A stretch of 64,000 nucleotides of DNA from Sulfurivermis sp040755915 (lineage in GTDB: Bacteria > Pseudomonadota > Gammaproteobacteria > Thiohalomonadales > Thiohalomonadaceae). Location of the stretch: contig JBFLWM010000019.1 in the NCBI GenBank assembly GCA_040755915.1, positions 1-64,000 of the forward strand, given 5' to 3'. The notes below the pieces were generated by a model that saw only the letters and a program-made list of their open reading frames with translations, was not told the origin of the DNA and ran no database searches. Below are positions 21,171-30,298 of the stretch, in pieces (the first letter of the stretch is position 1; each line of letters opens with the position of its first letter). The position numbers were made by a program, and so were the translations under genes.

Positions 21171-22052
21171 TCAGCGTAACTCACTGAGCAGTTGATCGAT
21201 CATGCGCTCCGCCTGCTGGCCGTAGCCGCCGCCGAACATGTGGTGGTGATTGAGGATGTGGTACAGGTTGTACAGCGTCTTGCGCACCTTGTAACCGGGG
21301 TCCAGCGGCCAGGCCTCGTTGTAGGCGGCATAGAAGCGTGGCCCGAAACCGCCGAACAGTTCGGTCATGGCGAGGTCGGCCTCGCGGTCGCCATAGTACA
21401 CCGCCGGATCGAAGAGCACCGGCTCGCCCGCCGCCGTCACGGCGTAATTGCCCGACCACAGATCGCCGTGCAGCAGCGAGGCGGCCGGCGTGTAGCCGGT
21501 GAACAGATCGGGCATGCGATCGAGCAGCTCCTCGCCGCGCCGGTGCAAGCGGCGGTTGCCGGCCTGCACCGCCAGATCGAGCTGATGACCGAGACGGCGC
21601 TCGCACATGAACTCCATCCAGTCCATGCTCTGCTCGTTGGGCTGCGGCGTGGAGCCGATGGTGTTGTCGCGCCACCAGCCGTACTCCTCGCGCATCACGC
21701 CATGCATCGCCGCCAGCTGCCGGCCGAGCAGTTCCTGCGCGCCGGAACCGGACAGGTCCAGCCACTCCAGCACCAGAAAGGCCTGTCCTGCCGCCACGCC
21801 GTGGCACAGCGGATGCGGCACGCGCACCGTGCGCGATGCGGCCAGCTCGTTCAGGCCGGCGGCCTCCGCCGCGAACATGTCGAGCCGCTCGGCCGCATTG
21901 AGCTTGACGAACCAACGCCGCGCGCCGTCCTCCAGCACATGGGTGGAATTGATGCAGCCGCCGCCCACGCCGTGCCGGCCATGCAGCACAAAGGGTGTGC
22001 CGCTGGCGCGGGTAATTGCCTCAGCGAGGCTGTTCCAGACCAATGACCCCAT
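21171..22052 (-). CDS. Fructosamine/ketosamine-3-kinase family protein
   Basis: A 293-residue protein of the bacterial fructosamine kinase family, a relative of aminoglycoside phosphotransferases. It has the nucleotide loop GGGCIN, the catalytic LLHGDLWSGN (about 195-204) and the metal-binding DPAVYYGDREADLAM. Family members phosphorylate sugars attached to protein amines, which makes the adduct unstable and removes it (deglycation). The last gene upstream of an AT-rich stretch (22053-22273). Confidence 0.93.
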   Translation of the reverse strand: MGSLVWNSLAEAITRASGTPFVLHGRHGVGGGCINSTHVLEDGARRWFVKLNAAERLDMFAAEAAGLNELAASRTVRVPHPLCHGVAAGQAFLVLEWLDLSGSGAQELLGRQLAAMHGVMREEYGWWRDNTIGSTPQPNEQSMDWMEFMCERRLGHQLDLAVQAGNRRLHRRGEELLDRMPDLFTGYTPAASLLHGDLWSGNYAVTAAGEPVLFDPAVYYGDREADLAMTELFGGFGPRFYAAYNEAWPLDPGYKVRKTLYNLYHILNHHHMFGGGYGQQAERMIDQLLSELR

Positions 22053-22273
22053 GATGCAGGAATTAACTATCTAGGTAGACCGGTAATAAAGGAAGAGCAC
22101 TATACATACTCTTACATTTTACTACAGTCAGGCCTATTAGAATGTGCGCTCATAAACCCGAATGATGTATCCTTTCCCCATTTTACTGTGCAACTACAGC
22201 ACACTCAGTTGACACCCAGCCTTGGTCCCTAGCCTTCTGCCAGCGCGCGTATTCCACATTAGGTGAATCTACC
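22053..22273. other. AT-rich intergenic region before the glycosyltransferase gene
   Basis: 221 bp without a gene, clearly richer in A+T than the flanking housekeeping genes. It lies between a minus-strand and a plus-strand gene, so it must hold both promoters, but I could not pick out a convincing one. Confidence 0.5.
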
Positions 22274-23062
22274 GTGAAGCCGTTCTTCATACTATTGTCC
22301 AGCCGAGTTATCCGGCTTATTGCGAACATAGCTAAACTGCTCAGTTACGGCTTTCATTTTTTGTTTCCAAAAAAACGATTTATCTTGCCACCTGAAGCTG
22401 CGCCTCTTATTTCCAATAAGAAGCCATCTACCATCCCTCGTATCATCTGGCAAACGAATTACACCAATCGGGTTACATTACCCGTTTATCTGAATTATTT
22501 ATTCAATCGCCTAATGGCTCCTAGTTTTGCGTATCGGTTTATGGTTACGGAAGCACGTGCGGAGTTTATTAAGGCCAATTATTCTGATGAAATCTTTGCC
22601 AGCTACTCTAGAATCCAGATCGGCGCCGCGCAGGCGGACTTCTGGCGATTACTTGTGCTGCAGAAACACGGAGGCGTCTATCTCGACATAGATGCTCATG
22701 TCGTCTGGCCACTAGGATTTATTGTGCGACCGGAATTGGATGAGCTCTATATTAAGACGAAGCGTGGAGAGATCAGCAACTACTTCATCGCCAGCAAACC
22801 AGATAACCCCCATCTTGATCAGATGATCGATCTGATACTAAGAAACATTCGAGAGTGTCGCCTCACGAATGTTTATGATTTAACAGGTCCTGGTGTATTC
22901 AACGAAGTATTGGACATCAATACTGTCAATACCGCCTATTATCGATATACCTGTAATCAAGGGTCCTTTACCAACGAATATTTCCAGTATGTAGATAAGC
23001 CACAGGGAAAGTGGACCAGGGAACAAGAAAAGGTCGATATCATCAAGAAAGAACCGATGTAA
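22274..23062 (+). CDS. GT32-like glycosyltransferase with DxD motif
   Basis: A 262-residue glycosyltransferase of the sugar-binding DxD family (GT32/OCH1-like). It shows IPRIIWQTN at the start of the domain and QADFWRLLVLQKHGGVYLDI ending in D-I-D, where the aspartates bind the metal and nucleotide sugar. An N-terminal hydrophobic helix may anchor it. Such enzymes build capsule or LPS glycans, but no other polysaccharide gene is nearby. Codon use is strikingly different (many A/T-ending codons) from every neighbour, so I infer horizontal gain of this one gene. Confidence 0.88.
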   Translation: MKPFFILLSSRVIRLIANIAKLLSYGFHFLFPKKRFILPPEAAPLISNKKPSTIPRIIWQTNYTNRVTLPVYLNYLFNRLMAPSFAYRFMVTEARAEFIKANYSDEIFASYSRIQIGAAQADFWRLLVLQKHGGVYLDIDAHVVWPLGFIVRPELDELYIKTKRGEISNYFIASKPDNPHLDQMIDLILRNIRECRLTNVYDLTGPGVFNEVLDINTVNTAYYRYTCNQGSFTNEYFQYVDKPQGKWTREQEKVDIIKKEPM

Positions 23063-23126
23063 TCTTTTGCGCTGCAATGTGCACCAAAGACATCCACGAA
23101 CGGCTAGATGAATATCGCGTAAAACC

Positions 23127-23675
23127 ATGGCCAAGGTACTGCCCGGGATCGACGCCGAACTGGCCGCCTGGATGGCGGCCCAGCCGCTGTTCTTCAATGC
23201 CACCGCACCGCTGGCCGCCGACGGCCACATCAACCTGTCGCCGCGCGGCCTGGATACCTTCCGCGTGCTCGGCCCGCACGAGGTGGCCTGGCTCGACCTC
23301 ACCGGCAGCGGCAACGAGAGCGCGCCGCACCTGGTGGAAAACAGCCGCCTGACGGTGATGTTCTGCGCCTTCAGCGGCCCGCCGCGCATCCTGCGCCTGT
23401 ACGGCCGCGGGACGGTGGTGCTGCCGGGCGATGCCGCCTGGGCGGCGCTGCGGCCGCGCTTTCCCGAGTTTCCCGGCGTACGCCAGATCGTGCGCATGGA
23501 CGTGGAGCGGGTGCAGACCTCCTGTGGCGCCGGCGTGCCGCTGCTGGACTACCGCGGCCAGCGCGAGGAGTTGCTGGCCTGGGCGCGCAACAAGGGGGAG
23601 GAGGGCATGGCCGCATACCGGCGGCAGAAGAATGCGGTCAGCATCGACGGTCTGCCGGCACCGGGCATCGACTGA
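23127..23675 (+). CDS. Pyridoxamine 5'-phosphate oxidase-fold flavin protein
   Basis: A 182-residue protein of the PNPOx-like FMN-binding split-barrel superfamily. The segment HINLSPRGLDTFRVLGPHEV followed by WLDLTGSGNE and RLTVMFCAFSG is typical of the widespread uncharacterised subgroup. The substrate is unknown; oxidation of pyridoxamine phosphate itself is unlikely, because the protein lacks the standard PdxH landmarks I would expect. GC content returns to the genome norm at its start codon. Confidence 0.88.
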   Translation: MAKVLPGIDAELAAWMAAQPLFFNATAPLAADGHINLSPRGLDTFRVLGPHEVAWLDLTGSGNESAPHLVENSRLTVMFCAFSGPPRILRLYGRGTVVLPGDAAWAALRPRFPEFPGVRQIVRMDVERVQTSCGAGVPLLDYRGQREELLAWARNKGEEGMAAYRRQKNAVSIDGLPAPGID

Positions 23676-23743
23676 TGCCCGGCCGTGCAGCGGCCGCCCC
23701 TGTGTATACTGCACGACAATTATCAACAAGCCCGGATACTGTC

Positions 23744-25195
23744 TTGACCACCGCCGCACACAGCTCCCTGGACGAATGGGTCCGCCGCATCAGCGAAGAG
23801 GAGATGCCCATTTTCGGCCACACCGTGCAGCAGGTGGTGAGCGTGGCCGAGGACGAGAACGCCCCCACCGCCGCCCTGGCCCGCGTCATCCTGCAGGACG
23901 CCTCCATGACGGCGCGCGTGCTCAAGCTGGCCAACAGCGTCTATTACAACCCGCGTGAACAGCAGATCAGCACCATCAGCCGCGCCGTGGTGGTACTCGG
24001 CTTCACCACCGTGCGCAGCATGTGCCTGTCCATCGCCCTGGTGGATTCCTTCGTCCAGGGCGCCCCGCGCGACCGCCTGACACGGGAACTGGCCCGCGCC
24101 ATCCATGCCGCGGTGCAGGCCCGTACCGTGGCCCTGGAACGGGGCGACGCTTCACCGGAAGAGGTGTTCATCGCCGCCCTGCTCTACCACCTGGGCGACC
24201 TGGCCTTCTGGTGCTTCAGCGGCGAAGCCGGCGACCGGCTCGACACCCTGCTGCGCCAGCCCGGCATCACCCCGGAACAGGCCGAGATGGAGGTGCTGGG
24301 CTTCCCCCTGCGGCAACTCTCCGCCAGCCTGGTGAAGGAGTGGCGCATCAACGACCTGCTCAGCACCACCCTGCGCCATCCCGACAGCCCGGACGTGCGC
24401 AGCCGCAACATCACCCTGTGCCACCAGCTGGCACGGGCGGCGGAAAAGGGCTGGGAGAGCCCCAGGGTACAGCAGCTCACCCAGGAACTGGCCAGGATGA
24501 CCGGCCAGAGCGACAAGGCGGTCAGCAGCAGCCTGCACCAGAATGCCCGTGATGCGGCGCGCATCGCCGGCTACTACGGTGCGGCGGCGGCCGCTGCAGT
24601 GATCCCCCTGCCGCGCGGCGAAACGGTGGTGGGGGAGGACGAACTCAAGGTGCAGGAATACCCGGAGCCGGACGGCATGCTGCAGCTGCGCATCCTGCGC
24701 GAGCTGGCGCTGCTGCTGGACGACCCCAAGTCGGACTTCAATCTGGTGCTGGAACTGGTGCTGGAAGGCATCTACCGCGGCGCCGGCATGGACCGCACCC
24801 TGTTCGCCCTGCTCACCCCGGATCGGCGCGGCCTGCGCGCCAAGTTCGCCCTCGGCGGCGAGCGCGACGCCCTCATCGGCGCGTTCCACTTCACCCGCCA
24901 CCCCCAGGAGGAAAACGCCTTCTTCCACCTGCTGGACGACCCGGCCCCCCTGTGGTTCGAACCGGCGAAACGCCCGGAACAACGCCGCTGGCAGACCGCC
25001 CAGCTGGCCGAGGCGGTGGGTCGGGCGCCCTTCTTTGCAGCCCCCATCCTGGTCAACGGCAAGGCCATCGGCCTGTTTTTCTGCGACCGCGCCCTCAGCG
25101 AACGTCCCCTGGACGAAGAGAGTTTCGAGAGCTTCAAGCACTTCGTGCAGCAGGCGGGCCTCGGCCTCGGCCACCTGTCACAACGGCGCCGATAA
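23744..25195 (+). CDS. HDOD-GAF signalling protein
   Basis: About 483 residues from a TTG start at 23744; an in-frame ATG at 23675 would overlap the previous stop and place a TATACT box (23704-23709) inside the gene, so I prefer the TTG. Residues about 15-215 form an HDOD domain (VILQDASMTARVLKLANSVY), which looks like HD phosphohydrolases but lacks the full metal site and acts in signalling, often of motility or c-di-GMP. The C-terminal 150 residues resemble a GAF domain. It is followed by the AT-rich DnaA-box region. Confidence 0.85.
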   Translation: MTTAAHSSLDEWVRRISEEEMPIFGHTVQQVVSVAEDENAPTAALARVILQDASMTARVLKLANSVYYNPREQQISTISRAVVVLGFTTVRSMCLSIALVDSFVQGAPRDRLTRELARAIHAAVQARTVALERGDASPEEVFIAALLYHLGDLAFWCFSGEAGDRLDTLLRQPGITPEQAEMEVLGFPLRQLSASLVKEWRINDLLSTTLRHPDSPDVRSRNITLCHQLARAAEKGWESPRVQQLTQELARMTGQSDKAVSSSLHQNARDAARIAGYYGAAAAAAVIPLPRGETVVGEDELKVQEYPEPDGMLQLRILRELALLLDDPKSDFNLVLELVLEGIYRGAGMDRTLFALLTPDRRGLRAKFALGGERDALIGAFHFTRHPQEENAFFHLLDDPAPLWFEPAKRPEQRRWQTAQLAEAVGRAPFFAAPILVNGKAIGLFFCDRALSERPLDEESFESFKHFVQQAGLGLGHLSQRRR

Positions 25196-25611
25196 CACAG
25201 GTTCGAACCGTCCGGCAAGGCCTTTTCCGCCCGATGCAGAATTCTTATACACAGTCAACATCCCGACGCCCCCGTTTTCCCCATGTTTGCTGAAACAAGC
25301 CCATAAGCACTTGCTAATATCTTTTAACATACTGAATTCAAAAGAATTTATTCGTAGGTCAATTTCTCGCCAGTTTAACAGGAATGTAGCAATGACGCGG
25401 CCTCGGGCCGTTTTACCCCAATTCATCCACAAAGTTATCCACAGGTTTTGTGGATAATCCAGGTTCCGCAGGCGCCACAATGAGTTAGCCGATTTTTCGC
25501 AGATTTCCTCTCAAGCAGCGCAGCTAACTTCATCACGCCGCCGGCCGCGGGCACCGCCGCCACGCCCCGCCCCGTGCAGCCAATATCAGGCTCCTCCGGT
25601 ACACTCCGCCC
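25196..25611. other. AT-rich region with a DnaA-box cluster; candidate replication origin or DnaA-controlled region
   Basis: 416 bp without a gene. Two perfect DnaA boxes TTATCCACA face each other at 25435-25443 (+) and 25449-25457 (-). A one-mismatch box TCATCCACA is at 25423-25431 and TTATACACA at 25245-25253. Between the outer boxes lies an AT-rich core (about 25290-25385) that could unwind. priA starts 155 bp to the right. This is the arrangement of an oriC, but neither dnaA, dnaN nor mnmG is in the window, and DnaA-regulated transcription is the alternative. Confidence 0.5.
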
Positions 25612-27801
25612 ATGTCCCGACCCGTGCTCCACATCGCCATCCCCTCGCCGCTGCGGCGCCGTTTCGACTACCTGGCGCCGACAGAGGCCGTCGCGCCGGG
25701 CAGCCGGGTGCGCGTCGGCTTCGGTCGCCGGCCGCTGGTGGGCGTGGTCCTGGGCAGCTCGGCCCACAGCGAGGTGCCGCCGGACAGGCTGCGGCCGGTG
25801 GAGGCGGTGCTCGACGCCGGGCCGCTGCTGCCGCCGGATGTCCTGGAACTGCTCACCTGGGCGGGCGCTTACTATCACCACCCCATCGGCGAGGTCTGCG
25901 CCGCCGCCCTGCCGGTAGCCCTGCGCCAGGGCGAGCCGGCGCAGCCGCGCACCCTGCGCCGCCATGCCCTCACCGCCGCCGGCCGTGCCGTGCGGCCGGA
26001 TGAACTGAAACGCGCGCCGCGCCAGGCCGCTCTGTTGGCCCATCTGCAACGGCTGGATGCACCGGCCGGGGCCGCTGAGCTGGACGAGGTCGAGGGCTGG
26101 CAGGGGGCCATGGCACGGCTGGTGGAAAAAGGCTGGGTGGAGGTGGAGGAGACTCCGGCCCTGCCCGCGGCCGGAACGGCTTCCGACACCCCACCGCCGC
26201 TGGCGGCGGCACAGCAGGCGGCGGTGGATACCGTCAGCGCCGCCTTCGGCCGTTTCGGCGGCTTCCTGCTCGACGGCGTCACCGGCAGCGGCAAGACCGA
26301 GGTGTACCTGCGCCTCATCGCACAGAATCTCGCCGCCGGTCGCCAGACCCTGGTGCTGGTGCCGGAGATCGGCCTCACCCCGCAGCTGCTGGAGCGCTTC
26401 CGCCGCCGCTTTCCGGTGCCCATCGCGGTACTGCACTCGGGCCTCGCCGACGGCGAACGCCTCAACGCCTGGCTCGCCGCCCGCGCCGGCCTCGCCCCCA
26501 TCGTCATCGGCACCCGCTCGGCGGTGTTCACCCCGCTGCCGCAGCTGGGCCTGATCGTGGTGGACGAGGAGCACGACCCCTCATTCAAGCAGCAGGACGG
26601 CTTCCGCTATTCGGCCCGCGACGTGGCGGTGGTGCGGGCGCAGAAGGCCGGGGTGCCCATCGTGCTCGGCTCCGCCACCCCGGCACTGGAGAGCCTGGCC
26701 AACGCCACTGCCGGCCGCTACATCCGGCTGGAACTGCCGGAGCGGGCCGGCAGCGCCATCCACCCGCAGCTGCACCTGCTCGACATCCGCCACCAGCGCC
26801 TCGACGGCGGCATCAGCGAGCCGCTGTACGGCGTCATGGGCCGCCACCTGGAGCGCGGCGGCCAGGTGCTCCTGTTCCTCAACCGGCGCGGCTATGCCCC
26901 GGTGCTGCTGTGCCACGACTGCGGCTGGGTGGCGAGCTGCCGCCGCTGCGACGCCCACCTCACCTACCACGCCGGCCAGAAGCGCATCCGCTGCCACCAC
27001 TGCGGCACCGAACGGCCGGTACCGCAGCAATGCGGCAGCTGCGGCAGCCACGACCTGCGCCCCATCGGCCACGGCACCGAGCGGGTGGAGGAGGCGCTGC
27101 GCGCGCGCTTCCCGGACACCGGCATCGAGCGCATCGATCGTGACGCCACCCGCCGCAAGGGTAGCCTGGAGGCCAAGCTGGAGCGGGTGCACAGCGGGGA
27201 GGCGCGCATCCTCATCGGCACCCAGATGCTGGCCAAGGGTCACCACTTTCCCGACGTCACCCTGGTGGGCATCCTCGACGCCGACCAGGGCCTGTTTTCC
27301 GCCGACTTCCGCGCCGGCGAACGCATGGCCCAGCTCATATTGCAGGTGGCGGGACGGGCCGGCCGCGCCGAACGCCCCGGCGAGGTGCTGATCCAGACCC
27401 ACCACCCCGATCACCCGCTGCTGCGCCTGCTCATCGAACAGGGCTACGGCGCCTTCGCCGCCGCCGCCCTGGAGGAACGCCGCCAGGCCGAACTGCCGCC
27501 GTTCTCCTTTCTCGCCCTGCTGCGCGCCGAGGCACCGGGTGCCGCTGTACCGCTGGCCTTTCTGGAGCAGGCGCGCCGGCTGGCGGAAGACGTCGGTCAC
27601 GCCGGGGTGATGGTGCTGGGGCCGGTGCCGGCTCCCATGGAGCGGCGCGCCGGCCGCTACCGCGCCCAACTGCTGCTGCAGGCCGCCAGCCGCGCCACCC
27701 TGCACCGCCTGCTGGATGCGTGGCTGCCGCTGCTGGAGGACTCGAAGGAAGGACGCAAGGTGCGCTGGTCGCTGGACGTCGACCCGGGGGAGATGTTCTG
27801 A
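25612..27801 (+). CDS. priA: Primosomal replication restart helicase PriA
   Basis: A 729-residue helicase (E. coli 732) that reloads the replisome at stalled forks. It has the N-terminal 3'-DNA-end-binding domain, Walker A GVTGSGKTE (about 222-230), DEEH Walker B near 316, and the eight-cysteine zinc region between the two helicase lobes (LCHDCGWVASCRRC, then CHHCG and CGSCG). The C-terminal domain is complete. It lies next to a DnaA-box cluster upstream; downstream, a toxin-antitoxin pair separates it from argS, which is often adjacent to priA in related bacteria. Confidence 0.98.
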   Translation: MSRPVLHIAIPSPLRRRFDYLAPTEAVAPGSRVRVGFGRRPLVGVVLGSSAHSEVPPDRLRPVEAVLDAGPLLPPDVLELLTWAGAYYHHPIGEVCAAALPVALRQGEPAQPRTLRRHALTAAGRAVRPDELKRAPRQAALLAHLQRLDAPAGAAELDEVEGWQGAMARLVEKGWVEVEETPALPAAGTASDTPPPLAAAQQAAVDTVSAAFGRFGGFLLDGVTGSGKTEVYLRLIAQNLAAGRQTLVLVPEIGLTPQLLERFRRRFPVPIAVLHSGLADGERLNAWLAARAGLAPIVIGTRSAVFTPLPQLGLIVVDEEHDPSFKQQDGFRYSARDVAVVRAQKAGVPIVLGSATPALESLANATAGRYIRLELPERAGSAIHPQLHLLDIRHQRLDGGISEPLYGVMGRHLERGGQVLLFLNRRGYAPVLLCHDCGWVASCRRCDAHLTYHAGQKRIRCHHCGTERPVPQQCGSCGSHDLRPIGHGTERVEEALRARFPDTGIERIDRDATRRKGSLEAKLERVHSGEARILIGTQMLAKGHHFPDVTLVGILDADQGLFSADFRAGERMAQLILQVAGRAGRAERPGEVLIQTHHPDHPLLRLLIEQGYGAFAAAALEERRQAELPPFSFLALLRAEAPGAAVPLAFLEQARRLAEDVGHAGVMVLGPVPAPMERRAGRYRAQLLLQAASRATLHRLLDAWLPLLEDSKEGRKVRWSLDVDPGEMF

Positions 27802-27904
27802 GGGCTCTCATGCGGTGCGCACTGCGCACCCTGACGAACACCATCATTGAGAAGACCTGTTCAGGGGGCTATTATTGGTGCCATTAGATGACTGGAGAAC
27901 GCCC

Positions 27905-28159
27905 ATGGCACATGCAATCCTGGCCGAAACCACGGCAAGCATTTCCGAGCTGAAGAAAAACCCCATGGGCACGGTAGCTGCCGGCGAGGGCTTTCCGGTG
28001 GCGATCCTCAACCGCAATGAACCTGCCTTCTACTGCGTACCGGCGGAAGCCTACGAGGCACTCATGGACCGGCTGGAAGACCTGGAACTCAATGCCCTGG
28101 CCGATGCGCGCCTGAAGGACGGCAAGGAGCCGGTGAAGGTGACGCTGGATGAGCTATGA
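27905..28159 (+). CDS. Phd/YefM (RelB/StbD)-type antitoxin
   Basis: An 84-residue antitoxin. ETTASISELKKNPMGTVAAG is the N-terminal DNA-binding part of the Phd/YefM fold, and the acidic C-terminal tail should wrap the toxin. The ATG at 27905 follows CTGGAGAAC; the longer frame lacks a ribosome site. It overlaps the toxin gene by 11 nt. Antitoxins of this type repress their own operon. Confidence 0.92.
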   Translation: MAHAILAETTASISELKKNPMGTVAAGEGFPVAILNRNEPAFYCVPAEAYEALMDRLEDLELNALADARLKDGKEPVKVTLDEL

Positions 28160-28430
28160 GCTGGCCTTCCACCCGGACGCCCTCGCCGAATGGCGCGCAC
28201 TCGACAACTCCGTACGCACCCAATTCAAGAAAAAGCTGGCTGAACGACTGCAACACCCCCATGTCTCCTCGGCCAGCCTGAGCGGACGCAAAAGCCGCTA
28301 CAAGATCAAGCTGCGCACCGTGGGTTACCGCCTGGTCTACGAGGTCATCGACACCCGGCTGCTGGTCGTGGTGGTGGCGGTAGGCAAACGCGAACGCAAT
28401 GCCGTGTACAAGGCCGCCGCCGGCCGCTGA
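28149..28430 (+). CDS. RelE/ParE-superfamily toxin
   Basis: A 93-residue toxin of the RelE/StbE branch: YELAFHPDALAEWRALD at the start, then LSGRKSRYKIKLRTVGYRLV, the basic core strand region that in RelE contacts the ribosome A-site mRNA. Members cleave mRNA during translation (RelE) or inhibit gyrase (ParE); the StbE-like sequence favours the mRNA-cleaving type. It is translationally coupled to the antitoxin and lies between priA and argS. Confidence 0.92.
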   Translation: MSYELAFHPDALAEWRALDNSVRTQFKKKLAERLQHPHVSSASLSGRKSRYKIKLRTVGYRLVYEVIDTRLLVVVVAVGKRERNAVYKAAAGR

Positions 28431-28534
28431 AGTCCTGCTCCAGCACGGGAAATCAAAGCAACGAACCTGTATACTTCCCCGCCATTCCCAGTGTTCCCTT
28501 TTCTCCTTGCCCCTTTACTCCTGTATCTGATTCC

Positions 28535-30295
28535 ATGAAACACCACCTGCAACAGCTCATCACCGCCGCCCTCGACACCCTGCGCACCAGCGGCGTGCTG
28601 GACTGCGCCCTGCCCGACTCCATCGTCATCGAGCACACCCGCGACAAGAGCCACGGCGACTTCGCCTGCAACGTGGCGATGCCGCTGGCGAAGGCTGCGC
28701 GCCGCAAGCCGCGCGAGCTGGCGGAGCTGATCACTGGCGCGCTGCCGGCCTCCACGAAGGTGAGCAAGGTGGAAATCGCCGGTCCCGGCTTCATCAACTT
28801 CTTCATGAGCAGCGACGCCTTCACCGCCGTGGTGGGCGAGGTGCTGGAGCGCGGCGAGGCCTTCGGCCGCTCCACCCTGGGCAACGGCAAGCGCGTGCAG
28901 GTGGAATTCGTCTCCGCCAATCCCACCGGTCCGCTGCACGTGGGCCACGGCCGCGGCGCCGCCTACGGCGCCACCGTCGCCGACCTGCTCGCCGCCGTCG
29001 GCTTCAACGTGCACCGCGAGTACTACGTCAACGATGCCGGGCGCCAGATGGACATCCTCGGCACCTCGGTGTGGCTGCGCTATCTCGACCTGTGCGGCGA
29101 GGAGATTCCGTTCCCGGTCAACGGCTACAAGGGCGACTACGTGTGGGACATCGCCGCCACCCTGCACCGCGACAACGGCGATGCCTTCCGCCGGCCCGCC
29201 GGTGCGGTGTTCAAGGACATCTCCCCCGACGAGCCCGCCGGCGGCGACAAGGAGATCCACATCGACGAGCTCATCGCCCGTGCCAAGGAACTGCTCGGTG
29301 CAGAGAACTACCGCAAGGTGTTCGACCTCGGCCTCAACGTGATCCTCGCCGACATCAAACAGGATCTGGAGGAGTTCGGTGTCGCCTACGAGGAGTGGTA
29401 CTCCGAACGCACGTTGGTGGAAAGCGGCAAGGTGGACGAGGCGATCAAGCGCCTGCAGGCCGCCGGCCACGTCTACGAACAGGAAGGCGCGCTGTGGTTC
29501 CGCTCCACCGCCTTCGGCGACGAGAAGGACCGCGTGGTGGTGCGCGACAACGGCGTGAAGACCTACTTCGCCTCCGACATCGCCTATCACATGGAGAAGC
29601 TGGAGCGCGGCTTCGAGCGCGTCATCGACGTGTGGGGCGCGGACCACCACGGCTACGTGCCGCGGGTGAAGGCCGCCCTCACCGCCATGGGCGACGACCC
29701 GTCGAAGCTGGACGTGCTGCTGGTGCAGTTCGCCATCCTCTACCGCGGCGGCGAGCGCGTGCAGATGTCCACCCGTTCCGGCTCCTTCGTCACCCTGCGC
29801 GAACTGCGCGACGAGGTGGGCAACGACGCAGCGCGCTTCTTCTACGTGCTGCGCAAGTGCGAACAGCACATGGATTTCGATCTGGATCTCGCCAAGTCGC
29901 AGAGTGCCGACAATCCGGTGTACTACATCCAGTACGCCCACGCCCGCGTCTGCTCCGTGATGCGCCAGCTGGGCGAGAAGGGCCTGTCCTACGATCAGGC
30001 GGCGGGACTCAAGCACCTGCACCTGCTCACCGAATCCCACGAGCAGGAACTGATCCAGGCGCTGACCCGTTATCCCGAGGTGCTGGAGTCCGCCGCCCTG
30101 GCCCACGAGCCGCACCAGCTGGCCCATTACCTGCGCGAACTGGCCAACGGCTTCCACACCTACTACAACGCCCACCAGTTCCTGGTCGACGACAGCGGCC
30201 TGCGCGATGCGCGCCTGGCGCTGATCAGTGCCGTGCGCCAGGTGCTGCACAACGGCCTGTCGCTGCTCGGCGTCTCTGCGCCGGAAAGCATGTAA
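28535..30295 (+). CDS. argS: Arginyl-tRNA synthetase
   Basis: A 586-residue class I synthetase (E. coli 577) that charges tRNA-Arg. The N-terminal additional domain is followed by SANPTGPLHVGHGRGA, the HIGH-type ATP motif, and the catalytic domain with WGADHHGYVPR. As in most ArgRS there is no canonical KMSKS; VQMSTRSG stands at this place. The C-terminal anticodon-binding domain ends LLGVSAPESM. A TATACT box at 28470-28475 could serve as -10. The SPOR gene starts 3 bp after the stop. Confidence 0.98.
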   Translation: MKHHLQQLITAALDTLRTSGVLDCALPDSIVIEHTRDKSHGDFACNVAMPLAKAARRKPRELAELITGALPASTKVSKVEIAGPGFINFFMSSDAFTAVVGEVLERGEAFGRSTLGNGKRVQVEFVSANPTGPLHVGHGRGAAYGATVADLLAAVGFNVHREYYVNDAGRQMDILGTSVWLRYLDLCGEEIPFPVNGYKGDYVWDIAATLHRDNGDAFRRPAGAVFKDISPDEPAGGDKEIHIDELIARAKELLGAENYRKVFDLGLNVILADIKQDLEEFGVAYEEWYSERTLVESGKVDEAIKRLQAAGHVYEQEGALWFRSTAFGDEKDRVVVRDNGVKTYFASDIAYHMEKLERGFERVIDVWGADHHGYVPRVKAALTAMGDDPSKLDVLLVQFAILYRGGERVQMSTRSGSFVTLRELRDEVGNDAARFFYVLRKCEQHMDFDLDLAKSQSADNPVYYIQYAHARVCSVMRQLGEKGLSYDQAAGLKHLHLLTESHEQELIQALTRYPEVLESAALAHEPHQLAHYLRELANGFHTYYNAHQFLVDDSGLRDARLALISAVRQVLHNGLSLLGVSAPESM

Positions 30296-30298
30296 CGC

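Noticed and set aside
25195..25230. tRNA T-arm-like sequence GGTTCGAACC
   Set aside because: No acceptor, D or anticodon arm can be built around it.
25178..25480. 100-residue minus-strand frame over the DnaA-box region
   Set aside because: No ribosome site or family similarity; AT-rich low-complexity translation that overlaps the HDOD gene end and the boxes.
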